Positions 36,753-45,744 of a stretch of DNA of 64,000 bases are shown here, one piece after another. Source of the DNA: Helicobacter cetorum (GTDB taxonomy: Bacteria; Campylobacterota; Campylobacteria; Campylobacterales; DZAY01); NCBI GenBank assembly GCA_022729735.1, contig DZAY01000005.1, positions 45,227 to 109,226 on the forward strand, read 5' to 3'. The translations under genes and the position numbers were made by a program. Position 1 is the first letter of the stretch, and every line of letters starts with the position of its first letter. A model generated the notes under the pieces. It did not search any database and was not told the DNA's origin. It worked only from the letters and a program-made list of their open reading frames with translations.

Positions 36753-39152
36753 ATGAGTAATAAAGTTAATATTTGGGCTGTTTATAGTGTAATATTTTTT
36801 GCACTTATATTACCAATGGTATTTGGTATCTATTTTCAATCATTACAAATTTCACAATTTATAAATGTGCCATTTCACTCATTTTTAGAAAGTATAGGAG
36901 CTTTTGTAGGAGTTTTGATTGCGACTTTGCTTTTAATATTTGCTAAAAAAAGTGATTTATATGATTATGTTAAATTTGCTTCTCTATCTATTTTATCAAT
37001 GTCAATATTTGATGCAATACACTCTATACTTAAAGTTGGCGAACTGTTTGTATTATTAAATGGTTTATCAATTTTAAGTGGTGGATTTATCGCTTCGCTT
37101 GTTTGGTTTTCGGATATAAAAATATCATACATAAAATATACAAGACTCTTTTTTACTCTACTACTGTTTATAATTGTAACAGTTACTATCTCATATTTAA
37201 ATGAAGATTTAATCCCTCAAATGATAAATAGTAATGGAACTTTTTCAAAAGTGGCAAATCTATTAAATATCGCTGGTGGTTCTCTATTTATATTAGCATC
37301 ACTATTTTTTGTAAAAAAGTATTTAGAAAATGGTAATGATATAGAGCTATTTTTAATGGGACACTCGATGCTTTTTGGAACAGCTGGGCTTTTATTTATA
37401 TTTTCAAATATTTGGAATATTGAGTGGTGGCTTTGGCATATTCTTAAATTTAGTGCATATAGTTTAACACTTATCTATTTTCTTATACTTTTATACTCTT
37501 ATTTAAAAGAAATATTTTCAAAATTAAACACTTTAGAGAATGAAAACAAAACTTTAAAAGAGTCTTTGAATATTTTAAGTGAATATAAAAGAGCCATGAA
37601 TGAAGGTAGTATTGTATCTATTGGAAATAGAAATGGAATTATTACTTATGTAAATGATGAACTTTTAAAAGTTACAGGATATGAAAAAGAAGAGGTAATT
37701 GGAAAACCTCACAGTATTTTTAGGCATCCAGATACTCCAAAAGATATATTCAAAAATATGTGGAAAACTATTGAAAGTAAAGAAATTTGGCGAGGTGTTT
37801 TGAAAAATATTAAAAAAGATGGAAACTATATTTTTATTAAAATCACAATTGTTCCAATTCTTAACAATAGTGGTGAAATTTTGGAATATATTGCATTTAG
37901 AGATGATATTACAGAGCTTATGAATAGTCAAGAAAATTTTAAAAGTATGTTTTATACAGACCATTTAACAAAACTATACAATAGATTGAAACTTTTAGAA
38001 GATGTCAAAAGAGCAGATAATCCATTTATTGCAATATTTAATATTGATAGTTTTAAACAACCAAATGATTTTTATGGTGATGAGTTTGGTGATAAAATAA
38101 TTCAAACTATTGCAAACAAACTATTTGAAGAGTTTAGTGATGTTGGATTTAAGTTATATAGAAACCATGCTGATGAATTTACACTAATTTATGATTACAA
38201 AATTGGAATTAATTTTATAGAGTTTTTAGAGCGAATTAAAATTTTTCTAAATTCTATTAATGAGAGCAAAATTGTGATTGATGAAGAAGAGTTAAATATC
38301 ACTCTAAGTGTTGGTATTTCAAAAGATACTACAGATTTAGTTAATGCTGATTTAGCTCTAAAAGAAGCAAAAAAGAGTAAAAAAAGTATAGTAGTTTTTG
38401 ATGATAATTTACAAATCAAAAATATTTATCGAGATAATTTAGAATGGACAAAAAAGATAAAAAGTGCATTGAGTGAAGATAGAGTAAAAGTTGCACTTCA
38501 ACCAATATACAATATAAACGATAGTGAAATAGAAAAATATGAAGCATTAGTTAGAATTATTGATGAAAATGGTGAAGAGATTTCTCCATCTCATTTTTTA
38601 GATGTAGCTAAACAGACAAGACTATATTTAGAAATTACAAAAAGAGTTGTTCAAAAAGTGTTTAAAATTTTGAATGAAGTTGATAAGGAGATTTCAATTA
38701 ATATTTCTGCTCAAGATATTATAGATGAAGAGACAAAAGAGTTTATATTAAACAATTTAAAAGAGAGTAAAAATTCAAATAGAGTTGTATTTGAATTGGT
38801 AGAGTCAGAAGGAATAGAAACATTTAGCACTTTTAAAGAGTTTGTAGAAAAATTGAAAGAGTTTAATTGTAAATTAGCAATTGATGATTTTGGCACAGGT
38901 TATTCAAATTTTGACTATTTAATGAAATTAGAAGCAAACTATATAAAAATAGATGGAAGCTTAATTAAAGATATAGATATAAATGCAAGTAAGGCAAATT
39001 TAGTTGAAACAATTGTAACATTTGCCAAAAAAAATGGTTTAAAAACTGTTGGAGAATTTGTTGCTGATAAGAGTATATTTGATAAACTTAGAGTCTTAAA
39101 AGTTGATTATGCACAAGGTTATTACATCGGAAAACCAAAATTGTGGAATTAA
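36753..39152 (+). CDS. Membrane PAS-GGDEF-EAL protein, probable c-di-GMP phosphodiesterase
   Basis: 799 residues. The N-terminal 250 residues form about seven or eight membrane segments of an unnamed MASE-like sensor (VPFHSFLESIGAF, DAIHS, WHILKFSAYS; several conserved-looking His). A helix (250-275) leads to a PAS domain (about 280-390, RNGIITYVNDELL). The GGDEF domain is degenerate: the signature reads HADEF (472-476), so cyclase activity is unlikely. The EAL domain keeps E597-A598-L599, the DDFG motif (711-714) and KIDGSLI, and looks catalytic. It is divergent from the efflux operon. The ATG has only a weak Shine-Dalgarno. Confidence 0.88.
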   Translation: MSNKVNIWAVYSVIFFALILPMVFGIYFQSLQISQFINVPFHSFLESIGAFVGVLIATLLLIFAKKSDLYDYVKFASLSILSMSIFDAIHSILKVGELFVLLNGLSILSGGFIASLVWFSDIKISYIKYTRLFFTLLLFIIVTVTISYLNEDLIPQMINSNGTFSKVANLLNIAGGSLFILASLFFVKKYLENGNDIELFLMGHSMLFGTAGLLFIFSNIWNIEWWLWHILKFSAYSLTLIYFLILLYSYLKEIFSKLNTLENENKTLKESLNILSEYKRAMNEGSIVSIGNRNGIITYVNDELLKVTGYEKEEVIGKPHSIFRHPDTPKDIFKNMWKTIESKEIWRGVLKNIKKDGNYIFIKITIVPILNNSGEILEYIAFRDDITELMNSQENFKSMFYTDHLTKLYNRLKLLEDVKRADNPFIAIFNIDSFKQPNDFYGDEFGDKIIQTIANKLFEEFSDVGFKLYRNHADEFTLIYDYKIGINFIEFLERIKIFLNSINESKIVIDEEELNITLSVGISKDTTDLVNADLALKEAKKSKKSIVVFDDNLQIKNIYRDNLEWTKKIKSALSEDRVKVALQPIYNINDSEIEKYEALVRIIDENGEEISPSHFLDVAKQTRLYLEITKRVVQKVFKILNEVDKEISINISAQDIIDEETKEFILNNLKESKNSNRVVFELVESEGIETFSTFKEFVEKLKEFNCKLAIDDFGTGYSNFDYLMKLEANYIKIDGSLIKDIDINASKANLVETIVTFAKKNGLKTVGEFVADKSIFDKLRVLKVDYAQGYYIGKPKLWN

Positions 39153-39218
39153 TTAAATGAACCTATAGACTTTTTTAATATCAGTTTGGATAAAATATGT
39201 TAATTTTTTAAATTTATG

Positions 39219-39277
39219 AAAGGAGTAGTCGCCATAATTAGAGCTAAGTAGCTTTCATTATCTAAGCCGACTTAAAT
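39219..39277 (+). promoter_or_regulatory. Leader hairpin between Shine-Dalgarno and start codon
   Basis: A strong ribosome site AAAGGAG ends at 39225 but the ATG is at 39278, 52 bases on, and no start codon lies between in the right frame (TAG at 39239 is in frame). Between them ATAATTAGAGC (39234-39244) pairs with GCTTTCATTAT (39251-39261) around a 6-base loop. AGTCG (39227-39231) pairs with CGACT (39268-39272) outside it. With the hairpin folded, GGAG would sit about 6 bases from the ATG, the normal spacing. This resembles the split Shine-Dalgarno of phage T4 gene 38. Confidence 0.45.
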
Positions 39278-42200
39278 ATGAAGATAGGTAGAAGTATTGT
39301 ATTAGCCAATCTCCTCATTGGCATAGGTTTTGGTGCAACAGATGTAAGTTTTACAACAACTCCAACAGGTTATATAAAAGATAAATCATCTGCTAAGTTA
39401 TGCTTAAGTAATTATAACTACTCAAATCCAGCAAATGCTTATGTAGATTATAATTATAGCTATGATAATAATGGAACTTGGTTTGATGCTAATGGTATAA
39501 CGGATTGTGTATATATGAGCCTACTTAGTGATGGAACACACTCTGTAACTGTAAAAGCTTGGACAAGTGATTATAATAGTTCTATTACAAGCACTTATAG
39601 TAATAATACAACATCTTCATCATTCGTAATTGATACAACAGCTCCAACATCACCAACACTAATTACAAATACAAGTATGGGTGGAACAACTACAACAAAT
39701 GCAACGGATATAAACATTACAACAAATGGAGATTTAAATTTAACTTTTAATTCACCACTAAGTAGTAGTGATATTACATATTATAGATACTATTTAAACT
39801 CTAAAACTTATTCAAATGATATAAATGTAACTAAATTTAATACAATTGAATTGGAAAATTTAGGAGATGGAACTCATACTTTATATATTTGGTCAAAGGA
39901 TTTAGCAGGAAATGAACAAAGTGATACTCAAAGAACTAAAGTAAATATTACAGTAGATTCTACTAAACCAACTATATCTACAATCAATTATGATGCTTTT
40001 ACTCTAAAAAGTGCTTTAGAAGTTAATGTTACAACTGATGAAAATATTAGTAACTATAAATATGATGTAAATGGAACTGGTTTTGTAACTGTTGCAAACA
40101 GTCCAACTGATAAAGGTTTTGATTTATCTCTTAGCAAAACAACTGGGGAATATAATATTTCTATTTTGGTGCAAGATTTATATGGAAATTGGAGTGAAGA
40201 AAAAAATATAACAATAGTAAATGATACTCAAAGTGCAAAACCTAAAGTTTATGGATTTATTCCAAATGGAAGTGGAACATATAGTATAAATTTATATCCA
40301 GCTGGAGAGAGAATTTCTAAATATAAATATAGTATTAATGATGCTCCATATAGCTCAACTTACAATGTAAATGAAGCAAATATTTCACTTAGCAACTCTC
40401 TATTTGCCAATGGATTAGACCATAATATAACTATCATATCTTATGATTTTGATAATAATAGCTATACAGAAACTTTTAAATGGAAACAGTTAAGTGATAG
40501 TAATAACTCTATAACATTTATAAATTTACCAACAGCACTTACAAATTCAAAAACTGTAAATACAACATTTAGTGGAGTTAGTGGAGTTAATTATAGTTAT
40601 GAATTAAATGGCTCAAATAGTTTTGGAATTAGTGGTTTTGCTACAACTAGTGGAACTATTAGCACAACAGTGAGTAGTGATGGAGATTATAATATTTCAA
40701 TTATTGCACCAGATAATAATAAAACTATATATAGCTTTAAAGTTGATAGCACGGAAATAAATTCAAGCAGTGCAAACTTTGCTTCAAATATATCAAAAAA
40801 TGGTGGAATAACTGCTGATAATCTTTTGAATTTCAAACTTTATGCAAAAGATGCAATAGCTTATAGTTATGCTTTAAATGGAAACACATATTCAAGCACT
40901 TATCCAATCAGCTCAAATACAATTTCACTTACAGGTTTAGGAGCAAATAGCTACTATTCACCAATCAGTAGTTCAAATTTACCAAATTTTGGTGCAGGTG
41001 GAACTGTTGAAGAGACTCTATATCAAGAGATGTTAAATATAAAATTTTTAGATTTAGCTGGAAATTGGAGCAGTCCAATAGCATTTAACTACTATATAGA
41101 TAATATCACTCCAAGTTTTGCAATTAGCAAAGCTGATGCAAATGAAACACACACAATTTTAAATATAAAAGCAACATCAAGTGATGCAAAAGAGTTTAGT
41201 TACTCACTAAATAGTGACACATATTCAAAATATATTCCTTTAAACTCTTTATTAGAAGCAAATGTAACTTTTGTAAATTTAAAAAGTGGAGTTCATAACT
41301 TTAGTGCAAAAGTAAAAGATAAAGTTGGAAATGTAGCATCGCCAATATCTTATAGCTTTAGTGTTGGAAATGCTTCAATTCCAACAGTTGGAATTAGTTA
41401 TATTGCATCACAAGTTTCAAATCTTCCAAATATTGGAAATGCAATTTATGTAGGTTATCCAGTTAGTTTTGATATAAATGATAGCACATTGACATATTAT
41501 GCTTGGAATTTTGGTGATGGAACAACTTCAAGCTCAAAAAATGCAAGTAAAACTTATACTCAAGCAGGAACATATACAGTAACTTTTGTTGGAAGATATG
41601 CAAGTGGAGTTGAAACTACTACTTCACAAACTATAAGTGTTGGAACTCTTAGCTCATCTCAAACATCAATACCAACTACAACAACTCCAACTACAACAGT
41701 AACTACTCCAGTAGTAAGTTATCCTGTTGTTGAAACACCTATTATTAGCACACCAATAGTAACAACTCCAACTATTCCTACTTTATCAATAAATGGTAAT
41801 TCAGTTACATATAGCTCAAGTGGATACTCAAATGTTACTAAAACAGTAGTTAGTGGCAAAGATGCCGTAGTTGTAAATAGTGGTGAAGTAACAATTAATT
41901 TAAACCAAAATACACCTTTAGCAGTTGGTCAAACACTAATTTATCCAAATAGTAGTGGTAGTATAAAAGTATTATCAGGAAGTAGTGCAGATTATGGTGT
42001 GTTTAACTCATACTCTAAAAGTGGAAATAGAGTTGTAATAATACCAACTCAAAAACTAACAATCGACTCTAATATAGTAGAAGTTGGAGAAAGTGTAATA
42101 TTTGAAGATGGTATTTTGAAATATATTGTATATGGCGATGGAAGTAAAACAACTATTGGAAATCCTATTAATAGTTCTACATTAAGTAGTAGTTATGGAT

Positions 42201-42889
42201 TAACTATAAATAGTGGATTTTTGCCATATATTAGTGGAGATGCAAGGGGTTATAATTTAACAGACTCTTTAAATGAAGTTATATCTAATAAATTTGGATT
42301 TAATTATAAAATTTCTCAAAAAAGTAGTGGATTAGCAGATAATAATAATGCTCTATTTGGAACACTTTCACTTCAACCAATTGGTTATATTGAAGCAGTT
42401 TCAAATAAAACTCCATCAATAACTCAAAATAGTGATGCAACACTTACAGTAGTTACAGAAAGTGCAAAAGTAAAATTAGCTCCTATGATTTATGATATAG
42501 ATGCCTTTAAAGCTAAATTCGGAACATCTACAATATATTGGCAAGATAACCATATTGAATTTAACCAAAATAGTAAAAGATACTCATATAGAGCTTATCC
42601 ATTCATAAATCCAACTTATAGAAGTGGTGAATATTATGAGTTTAGCTCTAAAAAACAGTATATTTATCCAGCATCACATATGTTTAATGAGACAGATAGT
42701 GCTTTCAAATCACTTTTTGGAAATTCTGTAAGCGAAACTTTTATGGGTAAAATAGTGGTTGGTAATAGTGTTTATTCAATCTCACCAGAGTTAATATATG
42801 GAACACAAAACCAAACAGTTGTAAATAGTGGTAACACAATATCTATAAAATATAGTGATGGCTATATTCAGAAATTTATAAAGGAGTAG
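39278..42889 (+). CDS. Giant secreted protein with Ig-like and PKD domains
   Basis: 1203 residues with a Sec signal (MKIGRSIVLANLLIGIGFGA). Residues about 20-700 contain repeated Ig-like units with recurring Y[ST]Y(D/E/A)LN(G/S)-type strands (for example YSYALNGNTYSS, FSYSLNSDTYSK). A PKD domain (about 710-790) has WNFGDGTTSS and YTQAGTYTVTFVG. A Thr/Pro/Val linker follows (790-830), an attractive O-glycosylation site. The last 370 residues are unfamiliar. It has no LPxTG or other sorting signal. It heads the operon with the protease and the PMT-type glycosyltransferase and ends 3 bases before the next gene. Function is probably extracellular binding or structure. Confidence 0.75.
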   Translation: MKIGRSIVLANLLIGIGFGATDVSFTTTPTGYIKDKSSAKLCLSNYNYSNPANAYVDYNYSYDNNGTWFDANGITDCVYMSLLSDGTHSVTVKAWTSDYNSSITSTYSNNTTSSSFVIDTTAPTSPTLITNTSMGGTTTTNATDINITTNGDLNLTFNSPLSSSDITYYRYYLNSKTYSNDINVTKFNTIELENLGDGTHTLYIWSKDLAGNEQSDTQRTKVNITVDSTKPTISTINYDAFTLKSALEVNVTTDENISNYKYDVNGTGFVTVANSPTDKGFDLSLSKTTGEYNISILVQDLYGNWSEEKNITIVNDTQSAKPKVYGFIPNGSGTYSINLYPAGERISKYKYSINDAPYSSTYNVNEANISLSNSLFANGLDHNITIISYDFDNNSYTETFKWKQLSDSNNSITFINLPTALTNSKTVNTTFSGVSGVNYSYELNGSNSFGISGFATTSGTISTTVSSDGDYNISIIAPDNNKTIYSFKVDSTEINSSSANFASNISKNGGITADNLLNFKLYAKDAIAYSYALNGNTYSSTYPISSNTISLTGLGANSYYSPISSSNLPNFGAGGTVEETLYQEMLNIKFLDLAGNWSSPIAFNYYIDNITPSFAISKADANETHTILNIKATSSDAKEFSYSLNSDTYSKYIPLNSLLEANVTFVNLKSGVHNFSAKVKDKVGNVASPISYSFSVGNASIPTVGISYIASQVSNLPNIGNAIYVGYPVSFDINDSTLTYYAWNFGDGTTSSSKNASKTYTQAGTYTVTFVGRYASGVETTTSQTISVGTLSSSQTSIPTTTTPTTTVTTPVVSYPVVETPIISTPIVTTPTIPTLSINGNSVTYSSSGYSNVTKTVVSGKDAVVVNSGEVTINLNQNTPLAVGQTLIYPNSSGSIKVLSGSSADYGVFNSYSKSGNRVVIIPTQKLTIDSNIVEVGESVIFEDGILKYIVYGDGSKTTIGNPINSSTLSSSYGLTINSGFLPYISGDARGYNLTDSLNEVISNKFGFNYKISQKSSGLADNNNALFGTLSLQPIGYIEAVSNKTPSITQNSDATLTVVTESAKVKLAPMIYDIDAFKAKFGTSTIYWQDNHIEFNQNSKRYSYRAYPFINPTYRSGEYYEFSSKKQYIYPASHMFNETDSAFKSLFGNSVSETFMGKIVVGNSVYSISPELIYGTQNQTVVNSGNTISIKYSDGYIQKFIKE

Positions 42890-42892
42890 ATT

Positions 42893-43423
42893 GTGAAGAA
42901 AATTCTATTAGCAGTTAGCATATTTAGCTCTATCTCTTTTGCTTATACTTTGGAGAGTGGGTGGAATATGGTTGGAAATTGTGGAACTACTCCGATTGTA
43001 GTTTCATCAATTGCAAAAAGTGGTGATAAAGTATATAGTTATGATGGAGTTAAGTGGAGTGAATATTCAGATTCTAAAAAAGAGCTTTCAAATATAGCTT
43101 TAAATAGAGGTGTATGGTTTTATTCTAAAACTAAAAGAGATATAGATTTGGGTGAATCTCAAGTATCAGTTGGAAGTTATATAGTAGATAGTGTTGATTG
43201 GAATCTTTTGAGTGCAAATGGATATATAAAACCATCAGATTTAGATAAAACTACATTTAGTGCTATTTGGAACTACTCAAATGGTGAATGGAAAGGGTAT
43301 TCAAACTCTATCAATAGCTTATCAATTATTAAAAAAGGTGATGCTTTTTGGATAAATAATCTATCTTCTACTAAAATTAAATATCAAGACCCAAAAACTT
43401 TATTAGAGGATTTCTTTAAATGA
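42893..43423 (+). CDS. Small secreted protein made of two tryptophan modules
   Basis: 176 residues starting at GTG (AAGGAG 6 bases upstream) with a signal peptide ending near SISFA. It contains two repeats of one module: SGWNMVGN...VYSYDGVKWSEY...GVWFYSK and VDWNLLSA...IWNYSNGEWKGY...AFWINN. The same module occurs twice at the end of the neighbouring subtilisin-like protease and twice at the C-terminus of the 1622-residue protein at 18.6 kb. I do not know a name for it. It overlaps the next gene by 4 bases (ATGA). A carbohydrate- or surface-binding role would fit a Trp-rich repeat, but this is inference. Confidence 0.7.
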   Translation: MKKILLAVSIFSSISFAYTLESGWNMVGNCGTTPIVVSSIAKSGDKVYSYDGVKWSEYSDSKKELSNIALNRGVWFYSKTKRDIDLGESQVSVGSYIVDSVDWNLLSANGYIKPSDLDKTTFSAIWNYSNGEWKGYSNSINSLSIIKKGDAFWINNLSSTKIKYQDPKTLLEDFFK

Positions 43424-43992
43424 ATAAAAACATCATAGTAGCTCTTAGTGCAATTGTAATTGTTGGACTATTTGTTATTTTAATTGACAGTGAAGAAGAG
43501 ATAAGAACTCCTAATATTGTAAAAAAAGAAGAAGTTATTGCAAGTAGTAGCACAAAATCAGTTGATATTAGTTATAAATCTTCTGTATCTTCATCTTTAA
43601 AAGAAGAAATAAGCCAATCTTCTTCATCTATTGAAAAAGAAGCTAAATATAGAGTTTTTATTACAGATGAAAGTGGTGTAGAGATAAAAGCAAATAGTGG
43701 TTTAGCTGTAAATATTTCATATCACCATGATAATAATAAAAAAGATGTTTTATATATTCCACAAGAGTATATTGGTAAATCTATTACATTTAATGCTTAT
43801 GATGGTGACACTCCAATTATTACTCACAAATTGGATTTTTTACAAAGTGTAAATGATGGAACAGATGTGTTAAGCGTGAAATTAGATTTAAAAAATATTG
43901 GAAGAGGTAGCTCTTTTGATATTACAAAAAAAGAGAGTGAGCGACCTGCTTTACCAGCTCAAAAAGGTGACCTTCCAAACTTTGGAGATTAA
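43420..43992 (+). CDS. Membrane-anchored Ser-rich hypothetical protein
   Basis: 190 residues. An uncleaved signal-anchor at 4-22 (IIVALSAIVIVGLFVILI) is followed by a Ser/Glu-rich linker (about 40-75, with SSVSSS and QSSSS). A beta-rich domain (75-165) and a short polar tail rich in Pro/Gly (RPALPAQKGDLPNFGD) complete it. The family is not recognised. The linker resembles the Ser tract of the 18.6 kb protein and could be O-glycosylated by the PMT-type enzyme downstream (inference). It starts within the stop of the tryptophan-module gene and ends 3 bases before the protease gene. Confidence 0.6.
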   Translation: MNKNIIVALSAIVIVGLFVILIDSEEEIRTPNIVKKEEVIASSSTKSVDISYKSSVSSSLKEEISQSSSSIEKEAKYRVFITDESGVEIKANSGLAVNISYHHDNNKKDVLYIPQEYIGKSITFNAYDGDTPIITHKLDFLQSVNDGTDVLSVKLDLKNIGRGSSFDITKKESERPALPAQKGDLPNFGD

Positions 43993-43995
43993 ACT

Positions 43996-45744
43996 ATGAA
44001 AAAATATTTTATTATATTAACTCTTTTATTAGCAAACTTGTATGGAAGTTCATACTATTATAGAAGTGGAGCTATTGAAGTTTTAAATGAGGTGAATTTT
44101 AATAGAGATTTAAATCGCTATTTTTTAAGAGGTAATGGTGATTTTATAGCAATTACAAATCAAGAGATACTCTTAAAAACTGGTGATATTTCAAAAATTT
44201 CTAAAGATTATAATATAACCATTAAAAGAGATTATTCTAATGGATTGTATTTAATAGAAGCACAAAACTTGGATACTCTCAAACTTTCAAATGAGTTTGT
44301 AGAAAAAAAGTTGGTAGATTTTGCACATCCAAATTTTTCTGTGCCTCATAAAAAAAGAGCTGAACCTCTGTTTATTCAACAATGGTATCTATATTATGAA
44401 GAGCAACTACTTAGAAAATTTGGTGGTGAAATAGATAGTAGTATAAATGTTGAAGGTGCTTGGGAAATTACAAAAGGCAAAGGTGTTAAAGTTGCAATTA
44501 TTGATGATGGATTTGATTTAGAACACCAAGATTTAAAAGATGGCTATATAGCACCAAAAAGTTTTTATAGATATAACAATGATGTATCTCATGTTGAAAA
44601 AAATGACCATCATGGAACTGCTTGTGCTGGAATTATTGGAGCAAGAGAAAATAGTTATGGAATGATAGGTGTTGCACCTGAGGCAACTTTAATTCCTATA
44701 CAAATCTACTCATCTATCCTATCTGATACAATAGAAGCATTTTATTATGCAAGAAATCAAGGTGCTTCTGTAATTAATTGTAGTTGGGGAACTAATAATG
44801 TAGATGATGCCTTAAAAGAGGTAATTGATGACTTAGCTACAAATGGAAGAGATGGCAGAGGAATAGTTATAATTTTTGCTACTGGAAATGATAATATTAG
44901 TATAGAAACAGATGAATCTGGATTAGCAAATGTTATAGGTGTTGGTTCATCTACTAATGAAAATATGAGAGCATGGTATTCAAATTATGGCAAAGAGGTT
45001 GATTTAGTTGCTCCAAGTGGTGGTGGAACACTCACTGTAACTACACTTGACCCAACTGGTGATAACGGTAAAGTTACTCTTAGTTCATCTCATCCAGATT
45101 ATATGTTTGGCACAGATTCTACGGGCTTTAATGGCACATCTGTATCAGCTCCTATTGTTAGTGGTGTAGTTGCTCTTATGTTGGCAATCAATCCAAATTT
45201 AAGTAAAGATGAAGTTCAAGATATTTTACAAAAAACTGCAAAAAAAGTTGATTATTTAAGTTATCCAAATATAGATGGAAGAAATGACTATTTAGGTTAT
45301 GGTAAAGTAGATGCCTTTAGAGCTGTAAAAAGAGCAAAAGAGAGTTTAGAGTCAGAAACTACACTATCTTTAAAAAGTGGTTGGAATTTAATATCACTGC
45401 CAAAAGGTAGTAGTTATAAACTGTCTAATATAGAAAATATTGACAGAGCATTTAAATATAGTAACGGTGATTGGTTAGTTTATAGAGAAAGTTTTGATAC
45501 TATAAATCAAAGTGAAGGTGTATTTGTTTATTTAAATAGTGATACAAATGTAACTTTTAGTGGAAAGCCTAATCAATTTATTGATAGCAATTCAAGTGGT
45601 TGGAGATTAATTGGTTCTCAAGAACATTTATATGAGTTAAGTGAAAATTATAATTTTGAAATTGCTTGGAAATATAGTGAAGGAGTTTGGGTTATGCCTT
45701 TTGATATTGAAATAGGAGAGGGATTTTGGGTCAAAAAAGATTAG
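43996..45744 (+). CDS. Secreted subtilisin-like (S8) protease with C-terminal tryptophan modules
   Basis: 582 residues with a Sec signal (MKKYFIILTLLLANLYGSS). A propeptide-like region (20-150) precedes the S8 domain. The catalytic triad is D170 (VAIIDDGFD), H206 (NDHHGTACAG) and S382 (GTSVSAP), with the oxyanion Asn in FATGND. The last 130 residues are two tryptophan modules (SGWNLISLP...FKYSNGDW...GVFVYLN and SGWRLIGS...WKYSEGVW...GFWVKK), as in the gene at 42.9 kb. It probably processes surface proteins of this operon or external substrates. Its end overlaps the PMT gene by 19 bases. Confidence 0.9.
   Translation: MKKYFIILTLLLANLYGSSYYYRSGAIEVLNEVNFNRDLNRYFLRGNGDFIAITNQEILLKTGDISKISKDYNITIKRDYSNGLYLIEAQNLDTLKLSNEFVEKKLVDFAHPNFSVPHKKRAEPLFIQQWYLYYEEQLLRKFGGEIDSSINVEGAWEITKGKGVKVAIIDDGFDLEHQDLKDGYIAPKSFYRYNNDVSHVEKNDHHGTACAGIIGARENSYGMIGVAPEATLIPIQIYSSILSDTIEAFYYARNQGASVINCSWGTNNVDDALKEVIDDLATNGRDGRGIVIIFATGNDNISIETDESGLANVIGVGSSTNENMRAWYSNYGKEVDLVAPSGGGTLTVTTLDPTGDNGKVTLSSSHPDYMFGTDSTGFNGTSVSAPIVSGVVALMLAINPNLSKDEVQDILQKTAKKVDYLSYPNIDGRNDYLGYGKVDAFRAVKRAKESLESETTLSLKSGWNLISLPKGSSYKLSNIENIDRAFKYSNGDWLVYRESFDTINQSEGVFVYLNSDTNVTFSGKPNQFIDSNSSGWRLIGSQEHLYELSENYNFEIAWKYSEGVWVMPFDIEIGEGFWVKKD

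Noticed and set aside
39219..39277. c-di-GMP (GEMM) or other known riboswitch
   Set aside because: The conserved GEMM core (GACGCAAAGC and its receptor) is absent and the element is too short; I could not match any other class.
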